5,705 nt of DNA from Clostridia bacterium. GTDB taxonomy: Bacteria > Bacillota > Clostridia > Oscillospirales > CAG-382. Position numbers and translations under genes: made by a program. The notes under the pieces are model-generated. The model worked only from the letters and a program-made list of their open reading frames with translations, ran no database searches and was not told the origin of the DNA. The stretch spans positions 1 through 5,705 of the forward strand of contig JAFYOG010000014.1 in the NCBI GenBank assembly GCA_017560285.1, in the 5' to 3' direction. Below are positions 1 to 5,705 of the stretch, piece after piece. Each line of letters starts with the position of its first letter. Positions within the stretch are counted from its first letter, which is position 1.

Positions 1-799
1 TATAAATGAATAGTATTATTACTAATACTGTGCTGATAAAACCAATAAAGTTGCGTTTCAACCCAAGGGAGGTAAGAAGGAATGCATTTTTAAACATCTT
101 CCCTATCGACATTTCGCAGCTTACAAGCTGTAAATACAAATAGAACCGCATAATGTAATATATAATGGAAATTAACATTATAGCATAGAAGAATATTAAG
201 TGCATAAAGGAATTGCCTTGTGAAGCGGAGTACACAATAATATCATACGCAAGCAAATATAGAACTAATGCATCGATTATTGCTATTATAATTCCCTGCT
301 TAAAATTGCGCTTTATTGCATAGAAGAAATCGCTCCAGGTATCTACGTGTTCGCCGGTACAAACGTTACGCATATTGTAAATCATACCGATGGTAGATAG
401 ACCGAATGTAATTACCAACGCGTAAATTGTCTTCATAAGAATTTCTGATGCCACACTAACTATACGCATATCTGTAGAAGCGCAATACATGCCCGACATC
501 GCAGAAATTGCAGGACTGCTATCGTTTAATGCTATGCAATTCATTTGTGCATACAACGGATTTGCTGCTGTTGTAGTGCTATCGTCCAACATACCGGACA
601 AACCGAACAAAGCTACGAAAATTACAATATTGCAAAGTGCAAAAATTAGGTTCGAGCCCGAAAACTTGCCCAAACGCATTTTTAAAAGTTTAAAGAAGAA
701 GCCAAAGCCAAGTTTTTTATCAAACTCTACTTGCTTTTTACTTACACCACGGCCCGTTTTATTATCGGTTCCGGAGAAAAAATTAAATATACGTCCCAT
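1..799 (-). CDS. DUF624 (YesL-like) integral membrane protein, C-terminus cut by window edge
   Basis: The reading frame is open from the ATG at 799 to the left edge (266 codons seen, no stop), so this is the N-terminal part. The family call rests on residues about 135-170: a helix end, then MRN, then GEHVDTWSDFFYAIKRNFKQG, which fits the conserved cytosolic stretch of DUF624/YesL proteins. Hydrophobic segments lie near residues 50-69, 122-142, 169-189, 199-225 and 251-266. The first about 48 residues are basic and probably cytosolic. A loop of about 50 residues (71-120) separates the first two helices, longer than I expect for this family. The function of DUF624 proteins is not established; YesL itself lies in a pectin-use cluster in Bacillus, but nothing here points to sugars. 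The start is supported by GAGG, which overlaps the TGA stop of the upstream xer-like gene, so translation of the two is probably coupled. Confidence 0.82.
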   Translation of the reverse strand, partial: MGRIFNFFSGTDNKTGRGVSKKQVEFDKKLGFGFFFKLLKMRLGKFSGSNLIFALCNIVIFVALFGLSGMLDDSTTTAANPLYAQMNCIALNDSSPAISAMSGMYCASTDMRIVSVASEILMKTIYALVITFGLSTIGMIYNMRNVCTGEHVDTWSDFFYAIKRNFKQGIIIAIIDALVLYLLAYDIIVYSASQGNSFMHLIFFYAIMLISIIYYIMRFYLYLQLVSCEMSIGKMFKNAFLLTSLGLKRNFIGFISTVLVIILFIY

Positions 800-809
800 T
801 TAAACAACC

Positions 810-1718
810 TCACGCGCGGGGGTGGAATTTGATATAGCTGTTCTTCATCTTTTCTTTTAAAAACTGCGCATAGCGCTGGGTTGATGCTATATCAGAATGC
901 CCAAGAATTAACTGAATATCGTGTATATCTGCACCGTTTTCTAACAAGTGCGCAGCAAAAGAATGCCTTAACGTATGAGGTGTTATAGACTTTTTAATGC
1001 CTGCACTACCAACATATGCTTTAAGTATCTTCCAAAAGCCCTGTCTTGTCATTTTTTCGCCGGTTACATTAACAAACAAAGACTTTTCGTTGGGTTGAGT
1101 AACGAAGAATTTGCGTGATTTTTCTAAATACATCGCAATGGTCTTCGCCGCAAGCGGATATATGGGTATAAACCGTTCTTTATCGCCGCTACCACACCTT
1201 ATAAAAGACAACTGTAGGTTAACGTCTTCCATCTGTAATCCGATAAGCTCGGAAACCTTTATGCCTGTTGCATATAGTATTTCCAACATAGCTTTGTCGC
1301 GCATACCCTTAATATCGCTAATATCGGGCTGGGAAAGAAGCAATTCTACCTCTTTTGAAGTAAGCACCATTAGCTCTTTCTTTTCAACCTTATCGTTATG
1401 TATAGCTTTAGCCGGATTATTGTCGCATTCACCTGCCGAGATTAAGTACTGATACAAACCTCTTAAGGAAGATAACGTTCTGCTGACAGAGGGCGAGGAA
1501 AGACCAAGCCCGGAAAGATATACTTTAAAATCAGCAATGGTATCGGAATCAACGTCGGCAAAATCTAAAATACCGTTTACGTTAGCATAATTTACGAACT
1601 TATCTAAATCGCGCTTATATGCCTGTAAGGTATTATTAGTGGACCGCTTTACGTCCCGCAAATACACATAATAATTATTTAGTTGTGATACAATGTTATT
1701 AATTTCACAACCGGTCAT
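810..1718 (-). CDS. XerC/XerD-like tyrosine recombinase with altered catalytic residues
   Basis: The protein has 302 residues, the usual Xer length, with both Xer domains: an N-terminal SAM-like core-binding domain (about 7-95) and a C-terminal catalytic domain (about 113-290). Xer enzymes normally resolve chromosome dimers at dif by DNA cleavage through tyrosine. Present here are H248 and R251 (HTLRH), H274 (LGHSD) and the nucleophile Y283 (QRYAQ). Two positions depart from the consensus. The catalytic Arg of the ATGxRVSEL motif is K154 (ATGIKVSEL), and the Lys of the GKGxKER hairpin is S177 (CGSGDKER). It may therefore be a weak, redirected or inactive recombinase, or a member of a diverged clostridial clade that tolerates these changes. 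The start has AGGA seven bases upstream of ATG, 15 bases after the preceding gene. No att site, tRNA or phage gene is nearby, so it does not look like an element-borne integrase. I withhold a symbol because XerC versus XerD cannot be decided. Confidence 0.9.
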   Translation of the reverse strand: MTGCEINNIVSQLNNYYVYLRDVKRSTNNTLQAYKRDLDKFVNYANVNGILDFADVDSDTIADFKVYLSGLGLSSPSVSRTLSSLRGLYQYLISAGECDNNPAKAIHNDKVEKKELMVLTSKEVELLLSQPDISDIKGMRDKAMLEILYATGIKVSELIGLQMEDVNLQLSFIRCGSGDKERFIPIYPLAAKTIAMYLEKSRKFFVTQPNEKSLFVNVTGEKMTRQGFWKILKAYVGSAGIKKSITPHTLRHSFAAHLLENGADIHDIQLILGHSDIASTQRYAQFLKEKMKNSYIKFHPRA

Positions 1719-1733
1719 TTAATATTCCTACCG

Positions 1734-2321
1734 TTACATCAAAAATAATAAAAATAATAAGATAACTGACAAAGCAAGGTACGAAGCCGTAAAGGCTATT
1801 ACCCTTTTGCACCGAAATAAAGCAGACTTCCCTTTTAGCGCAAGCTTAGAATACCCTAAAACTTGCATAGAAATTAATATGGAAGCAAGCAGAACAGCGG
1901 CACACAAAACAAAATACAACAACCCAAAGTAAGTTCCCGTATTTCCAAACCTTAAACACACATATAATCTTACGCCAACAACCGCCGAAACAATTATTAC
2001 GTTAGCAAAAGATATAACCTTGCCGTATATGGTAAAGGATGATGAATAAATTAATAAAAGGTAAATCGCCGCAATACCTTTAATCAGCACATTTCCGATA
2101 AGCTTATTCAAAACATAAGGCAAACTATAATCTACAAACAAGACGCCATATGTAAAAAACAAAGAAACATAGGAAACTGCCAAATAAACCAAAAACCTTT
2201 TCTTATAACGCGAAAAGACAAGGTCGGATTTTTCTGTAAATTTCAGGTAAAGATTTTTTAGCGTAATCTTTTTGCGCGGCGGTGTATAAACCACCAGCGC
2301 TTTTGTAATTTCTTGTTCCAT
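1734..2321 (-). CDS. Five-helix membrane protein of unknown family
   Basis: I do not recognise this family. Starting at 2321 it has 195 residues. A basic N-terminal region of about 42 residues (with TPPRKK and SRYKKR) is followed by hydrophobic segments near residues 43-62, 77-94, 98-118, 131-154 and 173-194, so it is mostly membrane. By the positive-inside rule the N-terminus is probably cytosolic; there is no cleavable signal peptide. The loop between the last two helices is basic (KLALKGKSALFRCKR) and would also be cytosolic. I prefer the ATG at 2321 because GGTGAT, a perfect match to the 3' part of the Shine-Dalgarno consensus, lies four bases before it. An in-frame ATG at 2333 would add MVMF but has no visible ribosome binding site. 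The gene lies 42 bases after proC and 15 before the xer-like gene, which suggests co-transcription. No catalytic motif is visible. Confidence 0.75.
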   Translation of the reverse strand: MEQEITKALVVYTPPRKKITLKNLYLKFTEKSDLVFSRYKKRFLVYLAVSYVSLFFTYGVLFVDYSLPYVLNKLIGNVLIKGIAAIYLLLIYSSSFTIYGKVISFANVIIVSAVVGVRLYVCLRFGNTGTYFGLLYFVLCAAVLLASILISMQVLGYSKLALKGKSALFRCKRVIAFTASYLALSVILLFLLFLM

Positions 2322-2325
2322 AAAC

Positions 2326-2331
2326 ATCACC
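2326..2331 (-). promoter_or_regulatory. Ribosome binding site deciding the start of the membrane protein
   Basis: GGTGAT on the minus strand lies four bases upstream of the ATG at 2321, the right distance for pairing with the 16S 3' end. The upstream ATG at 2333 is preceded by pyrimidine-rich CTCCTTT instead. This favours the shorter protein. Confidence 0.55.
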
Positions 2332-2363
2332 ATTAAAGGAGTATGCTTACAGAAAACATAAAA

Positions 2364-3197
2364 TTACAGTTCTTTTGAAATTTCGTTAGCCCTATCTGTA
2401 CAAGCCTGCATCGCGCGGGCGACGGTGCCGCAAAAATCGTCTTTTTCGAAGGAATTTAAAGCAGCAAGAGTAGTGCCGTTGGGAGAAGCTACGTTACTGA
2501 TTAATTGCTCTATGCTATCTGCGCTTTTTTCTACCATCGTGACCGAGCCTTTAATGGTTTTTAAAATTAAAGGCAAAGCGATAGTTTTGTTAATTCCCTG
2601 CTGTTCGGCCGCATCAAGCATAGCTTTAATGAACAAATACACATAGGCCGGCGAAGAACCGTGAACCGCTACAATGGGATTAAGGTCGCTTTCTTCAACA
2701 ACGGTAACGTGAGCTATAGAAGACATCATACGACAGAAATCTCTAAATACAACTTCGTTAACACGTTCGTTTGCAGAAACAGCAATTACGCCCTCGCCAA
2801 CCAAAATCGGCGTGCTTGGCATTGTGCGAATAACCGATAGCGGCTTCCCTGCGGATTTTTCTATATGTTCAACAGAAACGGCAGCCGCGAAGGAAACTAT
2901 GGTAGCCCTATCCAACAAACCGTCTATTGCAGATAAATCCTTTAAAACAGTGGAAACTATGCCCGGCTTAACCGCCAAAAAAATCAGTTCCGCATTGGAA
3001 GCGGCATCGCACAAATTTGTAAAAGTACTTATGCCTAAATCGTTAAACTTTTTAAACTTACTGTTATCAATATCGTATACAGAAACGTATTCTGCAGGAA
3101 CCGTACCCGATGCAACAAGACCGCAAGCAACCGCTCCGGCTATATTGCCACCGCCGATAAACAATAAATTCCTATACTGTAATTTGCACTTAGACAT
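2364..3197 (-). CDS. proC: Pyrroline-5-carboxylate reductase
   Basis: This enzyme catalyses the last step of proline synthesis, NAD(P)H-dependent reduction of 1-pyrroline-5-carboxylate to L-proline, in the cytosol. The 277 residues fit the family. An N-terminal Rossmann fold opens with GGGNIAGAV (residues 15-23). VKP follows at 77-79, RTMPSTP at 124-130, and the C-terminal helical dimer domain carries the family signature in GSSPAYVYLF (180-189) and VASPNGTTLAAL (236-247). Several near-invariant positions differ from the consensus I know: MPNTP reads MPSTP, GSGPAY reads GSSPAY and SPGGTT reads SPNGTT. It may be a diverged or paralogous ProC, but the fold and dimer signature are clear. The ATG at 3197 is chosen because GAGAGG lies eight bases upstream. 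A start at 3275 would add 26 residues but would place the promoter inside the gene. It is the first gene of the leftward operon. Confidence 0.92.
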   Translation of the reverse strand: MSKCKLQYRNLLFIGGGNIAGAVACGLVASGTVPAEYVSVYDIDNSKFKKFNDLGISTFTNLCDAASNAELIFLAVKPGIVSTVLKDLSAIDGLLDRATIVSFAAAVSVEHIEKSAGKPLSVIRTMPSTPILVGEGVIAVSANERVNEVVFRDFCRMMSSIAHVTVVEESDLNPIVAVHGSSPAYVYLFIKAMLDAAEQQGINKTIALPLILKTIKGSVTMVEKSADSIEQLISNVASPNGTTLAALNSFEKDDFCGTVARAMQACTDRANEISKEL

Positions 3198-3204
3198 ATT
3201 ATGT

Positions 3205-3211
3205 ACCTCTC
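3205..3211 (-). promoter_or_regulatory. Ribosome binding site of proC
   Basis: GAGAGGT on the minus strand is followed by a short AT spacer and the ATG at 3197. It fixes the proC start and rules against the in-frame upstream ATG at 3275. Confidence 0.75.
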
Positions 3212-3233
3212 GTTTATAAATCGTGCATTTAAT

Positions 3234-3262
3234 ATAATAATATAAAATGCCGATATTTTCAA
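3234..3262 (-). promoter_or_regulatory. Sigma-A-type promoter of the leftward proC operon
   Basis: On the minus strand TTGAAA (3257-3262) is separated by exactly 17 bases from TATTAT (3234-3239), each one mismatch from the consensus. Transcription would start near 3227, leaving a leader of about 30 bases that contains only the ribosome binding site. It should drive proC, the membrane protein, the xer-like gene and the DUF624 gene. Confidence 0.65.
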
Positions 3263-3293
3263 GTGTTTTTGGCAAACTTCTTAATTTTTATTC

Positions 3294-3327
3294 ATTATGC
3301 CTAAACATTATGTAAACATAATTATGT
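3294..3327. repeat. Cluster of ATTATGT heptamers in both orientations
   Basis: ATTATGT occurs at 3307-3313 and 3321-3327, its inverse ACATAAT at 3316-3322, and a one-mismatch copy ATTATGC at 3294-3300. The copies at 3307-3322 form a perfect inverted repeat with a two-base centre, and 3316-3327 is a perfect 12-base palindrome ACATAATTATGT. Such symmetry fits binding of a dimeric protein. The words also resemble the inner part of Xer binding arms. AT-richness makes some chance matches likely. Confidence 0.45.
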
Positions 3328-3339
3328 CAACCTTGTAAA

Positions 3340-3362
3340 CCAACACATTATTTTGTGTTAGG
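3340..3362. repeat. Small inverted repeat (possible hairpin or operator)
   Basis: AACACA (3342-3347) pairs with TGTGTT (3354-3359) around the six-base loop TTATTT. Flanking CC and GG extend the stem if A3360 bulges out. No U-run follows on either strand, so it is not a convincing terminator. An operator half-site pair is possible. Confidence 0.3.
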
Positions 3363-3440
3363 TCTGCGGGGGTATGCCAACATATTGTTGCGAGGCGAAT
3401 TTTTTATAAATTTTATGTTTCTACTTTTTCGTATAAATTG

Positions 3441-3469
3441 TTGAAAAATGCTTTTGATAATGTTATAAT
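3441..3469 (+). promoter_or_regulatory. Sigma-A-type promoter of the nucleotidase gene
   Basis: TTGAAA (3441-3446), a 17-base spacer, then a perfect TATAAT (3464-3469). Transcription would start near 3476, giving a leader of about 20 bases, too short for a riboswitch. It is the strongest promoter match in the window. Confidence 0.75.
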
Positions 3470-3486
3470 GCACATATAAATTTTAT

Positions 3487-3491
3487 GAGGT
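3487..3491 (+). promoter_or_regulatory. Ribosome binding site of the nucleotidase gene
   Basis: GAGGT with its GAGG core seven bases before the ATG at 3498. It fixes the start, and the encoded protein then begins directly with a signal peptide. Confidence 0.75.
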
Positions 3492-3497
3492 AATTAT

Positions 3498-5501
3498 ATG
3501 AAAAAGTTATTACTTTTTATATTGGCCATATCATTTGTTCTTTTATCATTTTCATTTTCTGTTACGGCAGTGAACGCCACGGATAATAACTTAGCAATAG
3601 TATTTTCTCACGATTTGCATTCCTTCGTTGAACCTTTTGTTCTTAATGGAAAAAGTGTGGGAGGGTTTGCAAGAATTAAAACAGTTATCGATAACGTTAA
3701 GGCAGATTACTCTAACACCATTGTTGTTGACGGCGGAGATTTTTCTATGGGCACCTTATATCAGTCCGCCTTTATTACTTCCGCAATCGAATACCGTTTG
3801 CTTTCTTATTTAGGGTACGATGCTCTTACCTTTGGCAACCACGAATTTGATTACGGATTTGATAACCTAAAACAAATGCTCACTTCCGCAAAGAAATTCG
3901 AAGAAGCGCTACCACCTATTCTCTGCTCTAATATTAATACCGAAAAAACAGGTATTTCCAAGAGCGATTTAGAAGCACTAAATATACACGAATATACCAT
4001 TATTGATAGCAATGATTATAAAATCGCGGTTTTTGGTTTGCTTGGCAGAGACGCCGTCGAGCTTATTACCGACGAAGCTATTGTATTTGACGATTATATA
4101 GAAACCGCTAAAAACGTAGTTACAGAGATTAAAAATCTATATTCCCCCGACGTTATAATATGCTTATCTCATAGCGGAACGGGCAGCAGCGTTGGTGATG
4201 AGGATATTAAGCTGGCAAGAGCTATAGATGATATAGACGTTATTATCAGCGGACATACACATTCTTATTTACCCACACCCATTATTGAAAACGGTACGAT
4301 TATAGCTTCTGTAGGCGAATACGGCGCCAATATGGGCAAAATTATTCTTAACCCTATCGACAAAAACAATCGGTTGGTTTCTTATGAATTAATCGAGATC
4401 AACGATAGCATTAAATCCGACGAAAACACTACACAAAAAATAGAGGAATTTAAAACCTATATTACAGATTATTTATCTATGTTCGGGTATAATAGCCCTA
4501 ACCAAATTGTTGCTTACAGTCCCTTTGATTTTCCCGAGCAAGGAACAATGAGCGGAAATTTGTGCGAACAGCCCTTGGGTAATTTAATCAGCGATGCTTA
4601 TATACACGCAGTTAAATCTGCCGAAGGCGATAAATACGCAAAAGTTGATGTTGCCGCAGCGCCCGTAGGGCTTATTCGTGCTTCCATAGATAAAGGCTAT
4701 ATTACAGTTTCGCAGGTTTACGAAATCAGTTCGTTGGGCATTGGTAACGATAACATAAGCGGATACCCCTTATGCTCTGTTTATTTATACGGCAGCGAAT
4801 TATGGTCTTTGGCAGAAATAGATGCTAGCGTTTCGGGTGTGATGCCGTATGCACAGTTATACTTTAGCGGTTTAGGTTATAAAGCCAATACAAACCGTAT
4901 GTTTTTAAACCGTGTTTATGATTGCTGGCTTATTGGCGAAAATGGCGAAAGAATCGAGATTGAAAAGGATAAGCTGTATAGAGTTGTTTCGGGCATAACT
5001 TCTGCAGAAATGCTTGGGACGGTTAAGGATAAATCCTTTGGGTTATTAAGCCTAACACCTAAGGATATAGACGGAAATGCCATAACAGATTTTACAAAAT
5101 GTATTATTAAAACAGATAAAAACGTCGAGCTTAAAGAGTGGAAGGCCTTGGCTGATTATTTATCTGCATTCCCTGCCGACAGCAACGGGGTTTCTGTAAT
5201 ACCTTCCTTGTACGCTTCCACAGAAGGCAGAAAGAACATTAGTTCTTATTTTTCAATACCTTTATTGTTTACAAAATGGAACTTTATTACGTGGGCCGTT
5301 TTCTGTATTGTAAATTTGCTATTGGTGTTAATCATTCTGATAATTATATTAATAATCAAGAAAATCAGAAAAAAGCGTCGTTTAGATATTGCAGTTATTA
5401 TTGCAAAAGAAGATTCGGAGTGCGAAAGCCTTGACTGCGAAACCGATATTCAAACGGATGATGCCGATACAGATTTGGATAACGATAAAACTGTTGAATA
5501 A
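3498..5501 (+). CDS. Membrane-anchored surface metallophosphatase of the 5'-nucleotidase (UshA) family
   Basis: This 667-residue protein probably hydrolyses a phosphate ester outside the cell. Residues 1-24 or 1-27 form a signal peptide (KK, a long hydrophobic core, then VTA or VNA). The metallophosphatase domain (about 31-290) has all two-metal motifs: D39 and H41 (SHDLH), D81 (GGDF), N114-H115 with D118 (GNHEFD), H225 (LSHSG), H253 and H255 (GHTH). The C-terminal 5'-nucleotidase domain (about 335-560) begins near CEQPLGNLISDA and continues with GLIRASIDKGYIT, but lacks the usual FPF/PFGN and ndFxxGGDgy base-binding motifs. Nucleotide may therefore not be the substrate, and I give no symbol. 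A transmembrane helix (about 594-620), a basic stop-transfer KKIRKKRR and an acidic cytosolic tail (629-667) anchor it with the catalytic part outside. It has its own promoter and is followed after 40 bases by a pseudouridine synthase gene with no terminator between. Confidence 0.9.
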   Translation: MKKLLLFILAISFVLLSFSFSVTAVNATDNNLAIVFSHDLHSFVEPFVLNGKSVGGFARIKTVIDNVKADYSNTIVVDGGDFSMGTLYQSAFITSAIEYRLLSYLGYDALTFGNHEFDYGFDNLKQMLTSAKKFEEALPPILCSNINTEKTGISKSDLEALNIHEYTIIDSNDYKIAVFGLLGRDAVELITDEAIVFDDYIETAKNVVTEIKNLYSPDVIICLSHSGTGSSVGDEDIKLARAIDDIDVIISGHTHSYLPTPIIENGTIIASVGEYGANMGKIILNPIDKNNRLVSYELIEINDSIKSDENTTQKIEEFKTYITDYLSMFGYNSPNQIVAYSPFDFPEQGTMSGNLCEQPLGNLISDAYIHAVKSAEGDKYAKVDVAAAPVGLIRASIDKGYITVSQVYEISSLGIGNDNISGYPLCSVYLYGSELWSLAEIDASVSGVMPYAQLYFSGLGYKANTNRMFLNRVYDCWLIGENGERIEIEKDKLYRVVSGITSAEMLGTVKDKSFGLLSLTPKDIDGNAITDFTKCIIKTDKNVELKEWKALADYLSAFPADSNGVSVIPSLYASTEGRKNISSYFSIPLLFTKWNFITWAVFCIVNLLLVLIILIIILIIKKIRKKRRLDIAVIIAKEDSECESLDCETDIQTDDADTDLDNDKTVE

Positions 5502-5532
5502 GCGATATCGCATATAATTTCAATAACCAGAC

Positions 5533-5536
5533 GAGG
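5533..5536 (+). promoter_or_regulatory. Ribosome binding site of the pseudouridine synthase gene
   Basis: GAGG lies five bases before the ATG at 5542, in the 40-base gap after the nucleotidase stop. No promoter or terminator is evident in that gap, so the gene probably depends on read-through from 3441-3469. Confidence 0.65.
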
Positions 5537-5541
5537 ATAAT

Positions 5542-5705
5542 ATGGAAGAATTAATAATAGGAAAAAACGATGCGGGACAACGCATTGATAAATTCCTAAT
5601 TAAAAAATACAAAAACCTCCCTACTTCATTAATGTATAAGCTTATACGCAAGAAAAAAATCACCTTAAACCGCAAGCGCGTTAAAGAAAACGATATACTT
5701 ACAGA
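5542..5705 (+). CDS. RluC/RluD-type pseudouridine synthase, N-terminal part only
   Basis: Fifty-four codons are seen before the right edge. They match the N-terminal S4 RNA-binding domain that precedes the catalytic domain in the RluA/RluC/RluD family: DAGQRIDKFL (residues 10-19), then LPTSLMYKLIRKKKITLN (26-43) and KRVKENDIL. These enzymes convert specific uridines of 23S rRNA to pseudouridine. The catalytic domain with its Asp lies beyond the window, so which member and which rRNA site cannot be told, and an isolated S4-domain protein is not formally excluded. The stretch is strongly basic, as expected for RNA binding. Confidence 0.8.
   Translation, partial: MEELIIGKNDAGQRIDKFLIKKYKNLPTSLMYKLIRKKKITLNRKRVKENDILT

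Larger units (their letters stand above)
3263..3440. other. Divergent intergenic region with operator-like repeats
   Basis: This stretch lies between the two divergent promoters and has no plausible gene on either strand. It holds a cluster of short TTATGT-type words (3294-3327), a small inverted repeat (3340-3362), a GC-richer patch near 3361-3378, and another small inverted repeat CAACA-TAT-TGTTG (3378-3390). I see no tRNA, riboswitch or intrinsic terminator in it. Its likely role is transcription control of one or both operons, which is inference from position. Confidence 0.5.

Noticed and set aside
489..803. Plus-strand open frame of about 104 codons
   Set aside because: It lies wholly opposite the DUF624 gene, has no ribosome binding site I can see and no family likeness; the minus-strand frame has helices and a conserved motif.
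1111..1452. Plus-strand open frame inside the xer-like gene
   Set aside because: It is antisense to a clear recombinase frame and its protein looks like no family.
810..1718. Tyrosine recombinase as the integrase of a mobile element
   Set aside because: Its length and domain layout are Xer-like, and no att repeats, tRNA, excisionase or phage genes are seen; neighbours are housekeeping or membrane genes.
2812..3219. Plus-strand open frame opposite proC
   Set aside because: ProC motifs are on the other strand throughout; this frame also lacks a start signal.
3198..3275. A longer proC beginning at an ATG at 3275
   Set aside because: The extra 26 residues overlap the -35/-10 promoter and the GAGAGG site, and ProC proteins normally begin just before the Rossmann motif.
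3291..3332. A genuine dif site
   Set aside because: Arm-like words are present, but no pair has the 6-8 base centre needed, and one arm is always poor. It is kept only as a possible binding array.
3300..3497. Riboswitch or small RNA leader before the nucleotidase gene
   Set aside because: The good promoter at 3441-3469 leaves a leader of about 20 bases, and I see no conserved riboswitch core upstream.
3628..3813. Short plus-strand frame within the nucleotidase gene
   Set aside because: It overlaps the conserved metallophosphatase motifs in another frame and has no start signal of its own.
5502..5511. GCGATATCGC palindrome right after the nucleotidase stop as a terminator
   Set aside because: Allowing a loop leaves only three paired bases and no U-run follows. 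At most it is a short DNA palindrome; read-through into the next gene is more likely.

Overview
The window is AT-rich bacterial DNA, most likely from a low-GC Gram-positive lineage (Bacillota, probably an uncultured Clostridia-type genome). The reasons are the purine-rich GAGG/AGGA ribosome binding sites, the TTGAAA-N17-TATAAT style promoters, a DUF624 (YesL-like) membrane protein, a surface nucleotidase held by a C-terminal membrane anchor, and clostridial-looking ProC, Xer and RluD-type proteins. The genus cannot be fixed from the sequence alone.

The layout is two divergent gene groups around a 300-base intergenic region (3198-3497). The leftward group reads proC (pyrroline-5-carboxylate reductase, 2364-3197), a five-helix membrane protein of unknown family (1734-2321), a XerC/XerD-like tyrosine recombinase (810-1718) and a DUF624 membrane protein that runs off the left edge (1-799). 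Gaps are 42, 15 and 10 bases and no terminator is visible between the genes, so they look like one operon. The rightward group is a secreted, membrane-anchored metallophosphatase/5'-nucleotidase family protein (3498-5501), followed after 40 bases by the start of an RluC/RluD-type pseudouridine synthase (5542 to the right edge). Each group has a good sigma-A-type promoter in the shared intergenic region.

No pathway obviously joins the genes: proline synthesis, DNA recombination, membrane proteins, surface phosphate-ester hydrolysis and rRNA modification sit together. The most notable points are as follows. (1) The Xer-like protein keeps its tyrosine nucleophile, HxxR and second His, but has Lys where the first catalytic Arg belongs and Ser where the beta-hairpin catalytic Lys belongs. 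(2) The shared intergenic region holds a tight cluster of TTATGT words in both orientations that resemble Xer binding arms. (3) The nucleotidase has an intact metal site, but its C-terminal domain does not show the usual substrate-binding motifs. No mobile element, CRISPR array, tRNA or rRNA was seen.
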